A stretch of DNA of 64,000 nucleotides from Rodentibacter genomosp. 1 (GTDB lineage: Bacteria > Pseudomonadota > Gammaproteobacteria > Enterobacterales > Pasteurellaceae), in contig NZ_MLHN01000010.1 in the NCBI RefSeq assembly GCF_001999285.1, positions 1 through 64,000 of the forward strand, given 5' to 3'. The position numbers were made by a program, and so were the translations under genes. The notes under the pieces are model-generated. The model saw only the letters and a program-made list of their open reading frames with translations. It did no database searches and was not told the DNA's origin. This document shows, piece by piece, positions 41,268 to 50,907 of the stretch; within the stretch, counting starts at the first letter, position 1; every line of letters begins with the position of its first letter.

Positions 41268-41654
41268 TTATACCTGATGCTTAAACTTCAACAAATCCCG
41301 ACGCTCTTTTTTATTCGGGCGGCGGTCGGGGTGGGGCATTGAAAGGGCGTTATTTTTTCTTGCCCATGTCATTTCTTCCCGTTTTTTCAAACTTTGATCC
41401 GTTTCACGATAAAGCCGCTGTGCTTCGGGCGCGCCACGGCGTTGGTCGCTTAATGCCAGTATCTCTACTTCTTTCTCTTCATTGCCTTGGCGTAATTTTA
41501 AGATTGCCCCGATTTCCACAATTTTGCTCACTTTTGCGCGTTGTCCGTTGTAATGTACCTTGCCTCCCTCAATCATTGCTTTGGCAATACTGCGGGTTTT
41601 ATAGAAACGGGCTGCCCATAACCATTTATCGAGGCGAACGTCTTTTTCTTCCAT
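41268..41654 (-). CDS. hslR: Heat shock protein 15 (S4-domain RNA-binding)
   Basis: 128 aa: S4 domain RLDKWLWAARFYKTRSIAKA (7-26), GGKVHYNG and a lysine/arginine-rich tail. Hsp15 recycles 50S subunits carrying stalled nascent chains. Convergent with lysA and divergent from nudE. Confidence 0.9.
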   Translation of the reverse strand: MEEKDVRLDKWLWAARFYKTRSIAKAMIEGGKVHYNGQRAKVSKIVEIGAILKLRQGNEEKEVEILALSDQRRGAPEAQRLYRETDQSLKKREEMTWARKNNALSMPHPDRRPNKKERRDLLKFKHQV

Positions 41655-41723
41655 TTACGATCTCTCTTTGCTTAATTTGTGATACAGTTTGCGCCCATGG
41701 TATCACAAAATAAAGGAAAACCT

Positions 41724-42287
41724 ATGATGTCGGATGATCAAACATCGTTGCCGAAAATTTTATCTGCGCATACAGTGGCGAAATCCCGTTTATTTGAAAT
41801 TCAGGCGGTTGATTTAGAATTTAGTAACGGTGAAAAGCGAACCTACGAACGTTTTAAACCCGGGTCACATCAGGCTGTGATGATTGTGCCGATTGATGGA
41901 AATGATCTTTTACTGATTAGAGAATACGCCGTAGGGACGGAACGTTACGAGCTTGGTTTTCCCAAAGGTGGCGTAGATATGGGGGAAATCCCGCAAGAGG
42001 CGGCAAATCGTGAGCTAAAAGAAGAAATTGGCTTGGGTGCAAAACAATTTCATTTTTTGCGTACAGTCATAACCAGTCCGAGTTATATGCGTAATCCAAT
42101 GCATATTTTTGTCGCGCAGGATTTTTACCCCTGTAAACTTGAAGGGGATGAGCCCGAACCGTTGGAATTGGTTCGTTTTCCGCTCTCTAACTTAGATGAA
42201 TTGATTCGCGATCCTAATTTTAATGAAGCCCGAAATTTGACCGCACTTTATACTTTAAGAGATTATTTGAACTGCCGAGGAGAATAA
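41724..42287 (+). CDS. nudE: ADP compounds hydrolase NudE
   Basis: 187 aa from the ATG-ATG preceded by AAGGA. Nudix box GGVDMGEIPQEAANRELKEE then IGLG (about 83-106). Hydrolyses ADP-ribose, NADH and similar. Start chosen on SD spacing rather than the longer frame. Confidence 0.9.
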   Translation: MMSDDQTSLPKILSAHTVAKSRLFEIQAVDLEFSNGEKRTYERFKPGSHQAVMIVPIDGNDLLLIREYAVGTERYELGFPKGGVDMGEIPQEAANRELKEEIGLGAKQFHFLRTVITSPSYMRNPMHIFVAQDFYPCKLEGDEPEPLELVRFPLSNLDELIRDPNFNEARNLTALYTLRDYLNCRGE

Positions 42288-42425
42288 ATATTAATAATTT
42301 TTCTGATAAAGATATAATTTATTAAATATTTTCTACTTTAATTGAGGAAATATTAAAATAATTCTTGAGTTTTTTAGCATTTCTTGGGAAAGTGAACGCC
42401 TTGTTATTTAACCCAAGGAAACATT

Positions 42426-44426
42426 ATGCCTCATTCAAATTTAAAAGAACTCACGTTTCGTGGGATGATTCTCGGGGCGTTAATTACGGTGATTTTCACT
42501 GCATCTAACGTCTATTTAGGATTAAAAGTCGGGATGACTTTTGCTTCTTCCATTCCTGCCGCAGTTATTTCTATGGCGGTGTTAAAATTCTTTAAAGATT
42601 CCAGTATTTTAGAAAATAACATGGTTCAAACTCAGGCTTCCGCAGCCGGTACTTTATCTTCCGTTATTTTCGTTTTGCCGGGTTTATTAATGATGGGATA
42701 CTGGAACGATTTTCCATTTTGGCAAACCATGTTGATTTGTGCTTCCGGCGGAACATTAGGAGTATTGTTTACTATTCCATTACGCCGTGCGATGGTGGTG
42801 AATAGTGATTTACCTTATCCGGAAGGGGTTGCCGCCGCTGAGATTTTAAAGGCGGGAAATCATGATAAAGGTGATACAGGGGTAAAAGACATTGCGTATG
42901 GCGGTGTATTAGCCGGTGTAGTGGCATTTTTAACAAATGGCTTACGTGTGATGGCGGATGGTGCGAGTGCATGGATTCAAACCGGTAAAGCCGCTTTCCA
43001 ATTACCAATGGGCTTCTCTCTTGCGTTGTTAGGTGCCGGTTATTTAATTGGTATCGTCGGCGGGATTGCCATGTTAGTCGGGTTGGTGCTGACTTGGGGC
43101 GTTGCTGTTCCATTCTTTACCATGTCCGGTGATATGCCGACAGATATGAGCTTAATCGATTTTGCCATGAGTACATGGAAAACCAAAGTTCGCTTTATTG
43201 GTGTGGGCACGATCGGGATTGCCGCAATCTGGACATTATTAGTTTTAATGAAACCTATGGTAGAAGGCATGGCGCATTCATTCCGTATGCTGAAAAATGG
43301 TCAATCGGAATCGGCTCATCGCATTGATATTGATCTCTCACCAAGAACCATGATTTATATCCTTATTGCAACCGTTGCGTTGATCGTGATTTCACTCCAT
43401 CACTTTATTGCAGCTGCGCCTATTTCACCGGAACTTTCTATTTTATTAGTGGTAGTTTGTACCTTCTTAGCGGTATTTATCGGCTTTTTTGTGGCAGCGG
43501 CTTCCGGTTATATGGCGGGATTAGTGGGTTCATCATCTAGTCCGATTTCCGGCATCGGGATTATTTCGGTGATTGTGATTTCTCTCGTATTGGTTTCTAT
43601 CGGTAATGCTACGGGGCTATTTGAAACGACAGATGGTCAGAAATTTTTAACCGCACTTACGTTGTTTACTGCGTCCATTGTATTAACCACCGCAACGATT
43701 TCTAACGATAACTTACAAGATTTAAAAACAGGTCTATTGGTTGAAGCCACACCGTGGCGTCAGCAAGTGGCTTTGATTATCGGTTGTTTTGTCGGCGCAC
43801 TGGTGATTGCACCGGTATTGGAAATTTTATATCACGCTTATGGTTTCAGCGGTGCGTTGCCACGTCCGGATATGGATCCAACTCAAGCACTTTCCGCACC
43901 GCAAGCCACGATTATGACGACCATCTCGCAAGGTATCTTTACTAACCAATTAGAATGGACATACATTTTAACCGGCGTAGGTTTAGGTGCGGTATTAATT
44001 ATTATTGATGCCTTCTTGAAAAAGGTGAGTAATAAAACCTTTGCATTACCGGTATTAGCGGTGGGGATTGGTATTTATTTACCGCCGTCTATTAATACAC
44101 CGGTTGTGGTGGGCGCTTTCTTAGCTTGGTTGATTAACCGCCATATTACAAATTATGCGGCACGTACCGGCAATAAACAAATCTCAGCTAAAGCGGAACG
44201 TTTTGGTACGCTTTTCTCTGCAGGATTAATTGTGGGGGAAAGTTTAATGGGGGTGATTCTTGCCTTTATTATTGCGGCTTCCGTTACATCCGGCGGTTCT
44301 GAAGCTCCACTGGCACTGAACCTTGAAAATTGGGGAAGTATCGGTGAATTGTTAGGCTTAACCGTATTTATTGCCGGAATCATCATTTTTGCTTCTCGTG
44401 TATTACGTGCGAAAAAATCTGATTAA
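42426..44426 (+). CDS. Oligopeptide transporter, OPT family
   Basis: 666 aa with about 14-16 transmembrane segments; starts ELTFRGMILGALITVIFTAS, the OPT N-terminus, and includes LPYPEGVAAAEILKAG (the conserved PxPEG-type motif) and SSSPISGIGI. Takes up oligopeptides with protons. Corresponds to the HI0561-type gene of H. influenzae. Confidence 0.9.
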   Translation: MPHSNLKELTFRGMILGALITVIFTASNVYLGLKVGMTFASSIPAAVISMAVLKFFKDSSILENNMVQTQASAAGTLSSVIFVLPGLLMMGYWNDFPFWQTMLICASGGTLGVLFTIPLRRAMVVNSDLPYPEGVAAAEILKAGNHDKGDTGVKDIAYGGVLAGVVAFLTNGLRVMADGASAWIQTGKAAFQLPMGFSLALLGAGYLIGIVGGIAMLVGLVLTWGVAVPFFTMSGDMPTDMSLIDFAMSTWKTKVRFIGVGTIGIAAIWTLLVLMKPMVEGMAHSFRMLKNGQSESAHRIDIDLSPRTMIYILIATVALIVISLHHFIAAAPISPELSILLVVVCTFLAVFIGFFVAAASGYMAGLVGSSSSPISGIGIISVIVISLVLVSIGNATGLFETTDGQKFLTALTLFTASIVLTTATISNDNLQDLKTGLLVEATPWRQQVALIIGCFVGALVIAPVLEILYHAYGFSGALPRPDMDPTQALSAPQATIMTTISQGIFTNQLEWTYILTGVGLGAVLIIIDAFLKKVSNKTFALPVLAVGIGIYLPPSINTPVVVGAFLAWLINRHITNYAARTGNKQISAKAERFGTLFSAGLIVGESLMGVILAFIIAASVTSGGSEAPLALNLENWGSIGELLGLTVFIAGIIIFASRVLRAKKSD

Positions 44427-44442
44427 TCCCTAAAATTCCTTT

Positions 44443-44474
44443 AAAATAGGCTATCTCTTCCGATAGCCTATTTT
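44443..44474 (+). terminator. Terminator after the OPT transporter gene
   Basis: AAAATAGGCTATC / GATAGCCTATTTT, 13 bp perfect, followed by Ts. The ATG of the next gene is only 3 nt further on, so that gene is read only by read-through or from a promoter within this region. Confidence 0.85.
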
Positions 44475-44477
44475 TTT

Positions 44478-44858
44478 ATGAAACCTTATCTTAAAGCATT
44501 AATTTTATTTCCTCTTATCTTGCAAGGGTTAGCGACCGCTCTTGTAGAGTTTTTGAATGCGAATGCGGATCCATATTACCAAACGCCTTTTATCCAAAAT
44601 TTTCTTGTCGTTTTTATTCTCGTGGCGATTCCCGCTTTTTTGATTAGCCTGATCACCACTAAATTCCGTTATATGCGCTATAACATTGCCGCTATTGTAC
44701 TATGCTCAGCATTAGTGAGTTTTTTTTATTATCTCACCATCATCTCTCTTATTGAGTTTACTATTTCATTCTGGGGAGCTTTATTGGGTATGTGCTTTAT
44801 GACATTTTGCACTTTATTTATACTGCCTTGGCTTTTGCCAAAAACAAAATCGTTGTAA
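44478..44858 (+). CDS. Small four-helix membrane protein (tandem paralogue A)
   Basis: 126 aa, four hydrophobic segments, ending FILPWLLPKTKSL. Shares its N-terminus (MKPYLKALILFPLILQGL) and C-terminus with the following gene. Unknown function; located where H. influenzae has HI0560 next to cysQ. Confidence 0.7.
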   Translation: MKPYLKALILFPLILQGLATALVEFLNANADPYYQTPFIQNFLVVFILVAIPAFLISLITTKFRYMRYNIAAIVLCSALVSFFYYLTIISLIEFTISFWGALLGMCFMTFCTLFILPWLLPKTKSL

Positions 44859-44887
44859 CGGGATTTATTCAAAATGTTGGAGATTTT

Positions 44888-45301
44888 ATGAAACCTTATC
44901 GCAAAGCATTAATTTTGTTTCCTCTCATTTCACAAGGATTGGTGACTGCGCTGTTTTGGTTGTTAGGTACGGATTTAGAGCCGACACCATTTAGTCGATA
45001 TTTTACGGTTGCGTTTTTCCTTGCGACTATTCCAGCTTTTCTGATTGCCCTAGTTGCCGCAAGGTTTCGCTATATTCGTCATAATATTGCAGCTATCGTG
45101 TTATGTTCATCATTGATTAGCTTTTTTTATTGTAATATCGCCTCCTATTTCTATTCATTGTTTATGAGCGAGCAGGTCGTTTCATTTTGGCAATGGATTA
45201 CTGACGGTGGTTTAACATTAGGGATATTAAGTGCTTGCGGTATGGTATTTTATGCCTTATTTGTATTGCCATGGCTATTGCCTAAAACAAAATCATCATG
45301 A
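44888..45301 (+). CDS. Small four-helix membrane protein (tandem paralogue B)
   Basis: 137 aa from the ATG with GGAG 6 nt upstream. MKPYRKALILFPLISQGLVT to FVLPWLLPKTKSS mirrors the preceding gene over its full length with an added loop near 95-110, so the pair is a tandem duplication. Confidence 0.75.
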   Translation: MKPYRKALILFPLISQGLVTALFWLLGTDLEPTPFSRYFTVAFFLATIPAFLIALVAARFRYIRHNIAAIVLCSSLISFFYCNIASYFYSLFMSEQVVSFWQWITDGGLTLGILSACGMVFYALFVLPWLLPKTKSS

Positions 45302-45331
45302 TGATAACCAAAAACTTTGTAGGGGGATTTT

Positions 45332-46156
45332 ATGTTGCCACTCAACGAACATTTACTGAATCAAGTTCTACTGATTGCTTATCAAGCAGGGAATCATCTG
45401 CAAGGTTTTTATCAACAGCATATTGATGTAAAAATTAAGGAAGATAATACGCCGGTCACCGAAGCGGATCTTTTCGTCAGTCAATTTTTAACTGAAAAAT
45501 TGACCGCACTTTTTCCTCAAACGCCGGTACTTTCTGAAGAAAATTGCCATGTTCCTCTTGAAGAACGACAAGCATGGAAAGAATATTGGCTCATCGATCC
45601 CCTTGATGGTACGCAACAATTTATTAATCACACTGATCAATTTTCCGTTCTAATCACCCTCGTACGTAAAAATAAACCGGTGTTAAGCGTTATCCATGCA
45701 CCGATTTTATCTCTCACTTATTATGCGATGGAGGATTTTGGTGCGTTTAAAAAACAGGGTGAACAAGTCAAAAAATTGGCTAAAAACACCACAGATTTTA
45801 ACCGCACTTCTTGTTCCCCAATATTACGCATTGCAGTGGGAGCAACGACCTCGCAGGAAAAAGTGCGGTCAATTTTACCGAAAGATTTGCCTTGTGAATT
45901 TGTTGTGATGGGGTCGAGCAGTTTAAAAAGTGGTTTAGTGGCAGAGGGCATTGTAGATTGCTATATCCGTTTGGGGCAAACCGGCGAATGGGATACGGCA
46001 GGGGCGGAAGTGTTATTGGGGGAAACGAACGGGCAAATTTTTGATCCGCAATTTGCACCGTTGACATACAACCAACGTGAAACCTTAATTAATCCCGCTT
46101 TTGTGATGGTGGCGGATAAATCTATAGATTGGACATCTATCTTTCGATTTAATTGA
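45332..46156 (+). CDS. cysQ: 3'(2'),5'-bisphosphate nucleotidase CysQ
   Basis: 274 aa inositol-monophosphatase fold: DNTPVTEADLFVSQF, the metal-site SEEN and DPLDGTQQFIN (about 90-100), and EWDTAGAEVLL near the C-terminus. Removes PAP from sulfur metabolism. Two USS copies lie in the coding region. Confidence 0.92.
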   Translation: MLPLNEHLLNQVLLIAYQAGNHLQGFYQQHIDVKIKEDNTPVTEADLFVSQFLTEKLTALFPQTPVLSEENCHVPLEERQAWKEYWLIDPLDGTQQFINHTDQFSVLITLVRKNKPVLSVIHAPILSLTYYAMEDFGAFKKQGEQVKKLAKNTTDFNRTSCSPILRIAVGATTSQEKVRSILPKDLPCEFVVMGSSSLKSGLVAEGIVDCYIRLGQTGEWDTAGAEVLLGETNGQIFDPQFAPLTYNQRETLINPAFVMVADKSIDWTSIFRFN

Positions 46157-46223
46157 TTGGTTAGAGGAGGAATTTTCGTTAGAATAGCCCGTCATTTCAC
46201 TCGGTATTTTTATAAGGATAATT

Positions 46224-47708
46224 ATGCAAACTGAGAACAGCTGTATCGTCATTTTTGGCGCATCCGGTGATTTAACCCACCGAAAACTCATTCCGGCTCT
46301 TTATAATCTTTTCAAAATCGGAAGATTGGGTGAGAACTTTTCTGTGCTTGGGGTGGCGCGTTCGGAACTTAATGATGAAACTTTCCGTACAAAAATGCGT
46401 GAAGCTTTAATCAAGAATGAAGATACCACACCTGAAACCCTTGATGAATTTTGCCATCATCTTTATTACCAAGCCGTCAATACGGCAGATGCCGATGATT
46501 ATGGCAAATTAGTCCCTCGTTTGGACGAATTACACGATAAATATCAAACCTGTGGCAACACTCTCTATTATATGTCCACGCCGCCAAGTCTTTATGGTGT
46601 GATTCCCGAATGTTTGGCGGCACATGGCTTAAATACAGAAGAATATGGCTGGAAACGTATTATCGTAGAAAAGCCTTTTGGTTACGATGAAAAAACCGCA
46701 CAAGTGTTAGATGTGCAAATTCACCGTTTCTTTGAAGAACATCAAATCTATCGTATTGATCACTATCTTGGTAAAGAAACCGTGCAAAACTTGCTCGTGT
46801 TGCGTTTTTCTAACGGTTGGTTTGAACCCCTTTGGAATCGTAATTTTATTGATTACGTGGAAATCACGGGTGCCGAATCCATTGGTGTTGAAGAGCGTGG
46901 TGGCTATTATGATGGTTCCGGTGCAATGCGGGATATGTTCCAAAATCACTTATTGCAAGTGCTTGCGATGGTGGCAATGGAACCGCCGGCAATCATTAAT
47001 GCGGACTCAATGCGTGATGAAGTGGCAAAGGTAATGCACTGTTTACGCCCACTCACACAAGAAGATGTGGAGCATAATTTAGTGCTTGGGCAATATTCTG
47101 CCGGTGAAGTGAATGGCAACATAGTGAAAGGGTATTTAGAAGAAAAAGGTGTACCGGCAGATTCACACACGGAAACTTATATGGCACTGCGTTGTGAAAT
47201 CGAAAACTGGCGTTGGGCCGGTGTGCCTTTCTATGTGCGTACGGGTAAACGTTTACCTGCTCGTGTGACTGAAATTGTGATTCATTTTAAAACGACACCA
47301 CATCCGGTATTCAGTCAAAATGCACCGGAAAATAAACTCATTATCCGTATTCAACCGGATGAAGGCATTTCAATGCGTTTTGGTTTGAAAAAACCGGGTG
47401 CAGGCTTTGAAGCCAAAGAAGTGTCAATGGATTTCCGCTATGCGGATCTTGCCGGCGCACAAGTCTTGACTGCCTATGAGCGTTTATTGCTAGATGCGAT
47501 GAAAGGTGATGCAACCCTATTCGCCCGTACGGATGCCGTTCATGCCGCATGGAAATTCGTTCAACCAATTTTGGATTACAAAGCCAACGGTGGACGGATT
47601 CATGAATACGAAGCCGGTACTTGGGGTCCGGTGGCGGCGGATAAACTCATTGCGAGACAAGGCAAAGTATGGCGTAAACCGAGCGGATTAATGAAGAAGA
47701 AAATTTAA
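46224..47708 (+). CDS. zwf: Glucose-6-phosphate 1-dehydrogenase
   Basis: 494 aa. NADP-binding [19 protein letters not shown] at the N-terminus, active-site RIDHYLGKE (about 176-184), KPFGYD. First step of the oxidative pentose phosphate pathway; pgl and gnd follow in the same direction. Confidence 0.95.
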   Translation: MQTENSCIVIFGASGDLTHRKLIPALYNLFKIGRLGENFSVLGVARSELNDETFRTKMREALIKNEDTTPETLDEFCHHLYYQAVNTADADDYGKLVPRLDELHDKYQTCGNTLYYMSTPPSLYGVIPECLAAHGLNTEEYGWKRIIVEKPFGYDEKTAQVLDVQIHRFFEEHQIYRIDHYLGKETVQNLLVLRFSNGWFEPLWNRNFIDYVEITGAESIGVEERGGYYDGSGAMRDMFQNHLLQVLAMVAMEPPAIINADSMRDEVAKVMHCLRPLTQEDVEHNLVLGQYSAGEVNGNIVKGYLEEKGVPADSHTETYMALRCEIENWRWAGVPFYVRTGKRLPARVTEIVIHFKTTPHPVFSQNAPENKLIIRIQPDEGISMRFGLKKPGAGFEAKEVSMDFRYADLAGAQVLTAYERLLLDAMKGDATLFARTDAVHAAWKFVQPILDYKANGGRIHEYEAGTWGPVAADKLIARQGKVWRKPSGLMKKKI

Positions 47709-47719
47709 ATGATATTGGG

Positions 47720-47745
47720 GGACGTGAAATCCAAGTTTCACGTCC
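47720..47745 (+). terminator. Terminator after zwf
   Basis: GGACGTGAAA / TTTCACGTCC, 10 bp perfect, followed by a moderately T-rich tract. Confidence 0.75.
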
Positions 47746-47940
47746 TTTGCTGTTTTAATCTTATATTAATTTAAGATAACTTATACTTATTTATAATAAA
47801 AATCCTGCTTTTCTTTAGATGAATAACCTTTACCCTCCATCCTATATTTAAAATATATATCATATAAATAATTGATCTTATACAGTCCTATTTCTCTATA
47901 GTAATTTGAATATTAGTTAAATTACATAAGGAGAATAAAA

Positions 47941-48993
47941 ATGGCATTTTTTTCAGACACTTTTCTTCATTGGTTAGAAAATAACGCAAATGAATTAGAT
48001 CAAAAATCGTCAGCATTATCGGAAGGTTTACTAAAACGCATTGCGGATGATGGTGCATTCAAAATCGGTATCCCACAAGCATTCGGTGGCCTAGATGGTG
48101 AAGCTAAGGATGTTGTTGAAATATTGCAAGAGTTGGCATCGCATTCACTGACGGCCAGTTTTATTGCATGGGGACATTATACCTTTATTAAACAAATTTT
48201 AATTAGCTCAAATCCCTATTTTAGAGAACATTATTTAAATGACCTCATTAATGCCAATATTGCTGGGGCGACAGGGCTTTCCAACACGGTGAAATATTTG
48301 GCGAACTTGGAGGAATTAAACGTAAAAATTATACAAAAAGACGGTAAATATTATTTAAATGGCAAGTTACCTTGGGTAACCAATGTGAGAAAAGATCGGT
48401 TTCTTGCTGTATTTTGTGCGGGTTTAGAAAATCAGGCTCCTTGGGTTATTGCGATTCCATCAGATACTATAGGGTTAGTTCGTTCGGCTGATTTAGAGTT
48501 TATCGCATTACAAGGCGCAAACACTGCGAGTCTAACGTTTAATGAGGTGGAACTAAAGCCGGAATGGGTTTTATCTGATAATGCTCCCGATTTTTTAGCT
48601 CAAACTCGCCCTTATTTTTTAGGTTACCAATTTGGCTTGGCACTAGGATTATCAAAACGTTCATTGCAAGAAGTAGAACAACGTTTAACTTATCGTGAGT
48701 CATTAGTGGTAGATTGGCAACAAATAAGCGAGCATTTTGCTTCTCTCAAACAGCGTTTGTACCATGGATTGACGGAAGAACAATATTTTATTGAGCGTCC
48801 AAAAGAACTACTGGCACTACGTTTAGAGGTGGTTGATCTCGTGGCTAAAAGTTTATTGTTGGAGTTAGAAGCAAGTGGCGGTGCGGCTTATTTGAAAAAC
48901 TCATCATTGAGCTTTGTTCGGCGTTGGAATGAAGGGGCATTTTTGCCGGTTGTCTCGCCAAGTGCAGCACAATTAAAACAACTTTTGCGATAA
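47941..48993 (+). CDS. Acyl-CoA dehydrogenase-like flavoprotein
   Basis: 350 aa. The N-terminal helical domain (LLKRIADDGAFKIGIPQAFG) and middle beta domain (GATGLSNTVKYL, NGKLPWVTNV, VELKPEWVL) follow the acyl-CoA dehydrogenase fold; the C-terminal helical domain is short and a catalytic glutamate is not evident. Substrate unknown. Corresponds in place to the HI0557-type gene between zwf and pgl. The 195 bp upstream are very AT-rich and contain no gene. Confidence 0.75.
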   Translation: MAFFSDTFLHWLENNANELDQKSSALSEGLLKRIADDGAFKIGIPQAFGGLDGEAKDVVEILQELASHSLTASFIAWGHYTFIKQILISSNPYFREHYLNDLINANIAGATGLSNTVKYLANLEELNVKIIQKDGKYYLNGKLPWVTNVRKDRFLAVFCAGLENQAPWVIAIPSDTIGLVRSADLEFIALQGANTASLTFNEVELKPEWVLSDNAPDFLAQTRPYFLGYQFGLALGLSKRSLQEVEQRLTYRESLVVDWQQISEHFASLKQRLYHGLTEEQYFIERPKELLALRLEVVDLVAKSLLLELEASGGAAYLKNSSLSFVRRWNEGAFLPVVSPSAAQLKQLLR

Positions 48994-49146
48994 CGTTAAT
49001 TTAATTAATAATTTCTTATTTCAAATGGATAACTTAACCTCTTTGCTATGATAGAATACCTGCAATTTTATCATCGGTTTGGTTATCCGTTTTTCTTTTC
49101 CCTAAAAAAATACTGGAAAATCTGACCGCACTTTTATAGGAATAAA

Positions 49147-49845
49147 ATGAATACGATCACGTTCTCTACGGCACAGCAAGCGGTTGAAAAAATTGCACAA
49201 GAATTTGTGATTTATAGCCAATCAGCCCATCCCGTGCATATCTCCCTTTCCGGTGGCTCTACACCAAAATTATTATTTAAAACCTTATCACAGCTCCCAT
49301 ACCAAACCGCAATTAACTGGCAAAACCTCCATTTCTGGTGGGGCGATGAGCGAATGGTTGCGGCACAAGATCCGGAAAGTAATTATGGCGAAGTGCAAAA
49401 ATTGTTATTTGATCATATTCAAATTCCCGCAGAGAATATTCATCGAATTCGTGGCGAAAATGAACCGAAGGTTGAACTAAAACGTTTCCAAGAAGAACTA
49501 AGTGCGGTCATTTCTGATGGTGTTTTTGATTGGATTATTTTAGGAATGGGAACAGACGGGCATACCGCTTCGTTATTTCCTCACCAAACTAATTTTGATG
49601 ATGAAAATCTTGCGGTGATTGCAAAACACCCTGAAAGTGGGCAAATCCGCATTTCCAAAACGGCAAAATTGATCAAGCAAGCAAAACGCATCACCTATCT
49701 TGTGACAGGGGAAGGAAAAGCGGAGATTTTGAAAGAAATCCAAACCACATCGGCTGAAAATTTGCCTTATCCGGCAGCGAAAATTAAAGCACAAAATGGC
49801 ATAACGGAGTGGTACTTGGATAAAGCAGCGGCGAAGTTATTATAG
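49147..49845 (+). CDS. pgl: 6-phosphogluconolactonase
   Basis: 232 aa DevB/Pgl type: LSGGSTPKLLFKTL (35-48), WWGDERMV, and GMGTDGHTASLFP (about 138-150). Second step of the oxidative pentose phosphate pathway. A USS precedes the start by about 15 nt. Confidence 0.93.
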   Translation: MNTITFSTAQQAVEKIAQEFVIYSQSAHPVHISLSGGSTPKLLFKTLSQLPYQTAINWQNLHFWWGDERMVAAQDPESNYGEVQKLLFDHIQIPAENIHRIRGENEPKVELKRFQEELSAVISDGVFDWIILGMGTDGHTASLFPHQTNFDDENLAVIAKHPESGQIRISKTAKLIKQAKRITYLVTGEGKAEILKEIQTTSAENLPYPAAKIKAQNGITEWYLDKAAAKLL

Positions 49846-50207
49846 TGGAGATTTTAGCCCATATTTTGACCGCACTTGTGGCACTCGAACATTTCTATAT
49901 TCTTTATTTAGAAATGTTTGCCATTGAAGGAAAAACAGCCAAACGTATTTTTGGTTTAACGGATGAGTTTGTTGCCCAACAGAAAGTGAAAGTGATGTTT
50001 GCCAATCAAGGTTTATACAACGGCTTTCTGGCTGCCGGGATTATTTTTGGTTATGTCATTCAACAAATTTCAGTGATTTATTTCTTTTTAGTTTGTGTGG
50101 TAATTGCTGCAATTTTTGGCTCAATCACCGCTAATAAGGGTATTTTGGTAAAGCAAGGGTTGCCGGCGGTATTGGCAATGATTTTACAAGTTGTTCCACA
50201 GAATTGA
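49845..50207 (+). CDS. DUF1304 membrane protein
   Basis: 120 aa from a GTG overlapping the pgl stop by one base. Four hydrophobic segments; LVALEHFYILYLEMF and NQGLYNGFLAAG are typical of DUF1304. Function unknown; translationally coupled to pgl. Confidence 0.85.
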   Translation: MEILAHILTALVALEHFYILYLEMFAIEGKTAKRIFGLTDEFVAQQKVKVMFANQGLYNGFLAAGIIFGYVIQQISVIYFFLVCVVIAAIFGSITANKGILVKQGLPAVLAMILQVVPQN

Positions 50208-50299
50208 CCATTTGGGGGGAGTGTGTGTTTTAGGCACGCAAATACGCTATGTTCATGCTTGACCTACATGGTGGGGATCAGTGGGGAGGTAAAAGAATA

Positions 50300-50827
50300 A
50301 TGAGTACAACAAACAAAGATTATGAGTTCTTAAAAGAGATATTTACTGAATTTTTCAAACAAAAACATATTGTGAATAGATTGAATGAAATTGATGATCA
50401 TGAGATATATGGTTGGGAGATTTGGTTGCAAGTTGAACTTTTTTTATTTTTCCATAAATTTTCAGATAAGCTTGACATAGCAGAAGTATATAGAGAAGAA
50501 CCTTGTTTGATGGATCGTAGGAAGGGAGTTGCAATAAAATGTTCAATAGATTTCATTATAAGGCAAAAAAGAGCACATAGTTTTATTCCTATTGAAATTA
50601 AACAATCTGTCTATGCTCCACGTTGTATCAATCATATGATGAGAGATATTGATAAATATTCTAAAATCAGAATGCGTGATTTACCCACTGATCGTGTAGT
50701 TTGGTGCCTGGGAGTGCATCAAAAGCCAAGAAACCAGGGAGAATTTGATAAAAAATTGGAAGATTATTCACCAAAGATTTCTTGTCAACCAATTAAAAAT
50801 ACAAATTATATGTTTACATTATTTTAA
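50300..50827 (+). CDS. Putative PD-(D/E)XK-type nuclease, AT-rich
   Basis: 175 aa from the ATG with GGAGG upstream. It shows a SIDF aspartate (D84) and an IEIK pair (E99, K101) 14 residues later, plus an upstream helix glutamate (E46), the order of a PD-(D/E)XK nuclease core. Richer in A+T than its housekeeping neighbours, suggesting transfer. Could be a lone restriction-type or defence nuclease; the assignment rests on the motif only. Confidence 0.5.
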   Translation: MSTTNKDYEFLKEIFTEFFKQKHIVNRLNEIDDHEIYGWEIWLQVELFLFFHKFSDKLDIAEVYREEPCLMDRRKGVAIKCSIDFIIRQKRAHSFIPIEIKQSVYAPRCINHMMRDIDKYSKIRMRDLPTDRVVWCLGVHQKPRNQGEFDKKLEDYSPKISCQPIKNTNYMFTLF

Positions 50828-50870
50828 ATATGATGGGATTTGTCCCACTATTAAAATTAATTATGTCATC

Positions 50871-50888
50871 GGTGGGATAAATCCCACC
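50871..50888. repeat. Inverted repeat upstream of gnd
   Basis: GGTGGGAT / ATCCCACC with a 2-nt spacer; a related GGGATTTGTCCC lies 35 nt earlier. No T-run follows. It could mark the edge of the inserted AT-rich gene or affect gnd expression. Confidence 0.5.
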
Positions 50889-50907
50889 CCACGAACAGGA
50901 GAAAAAA

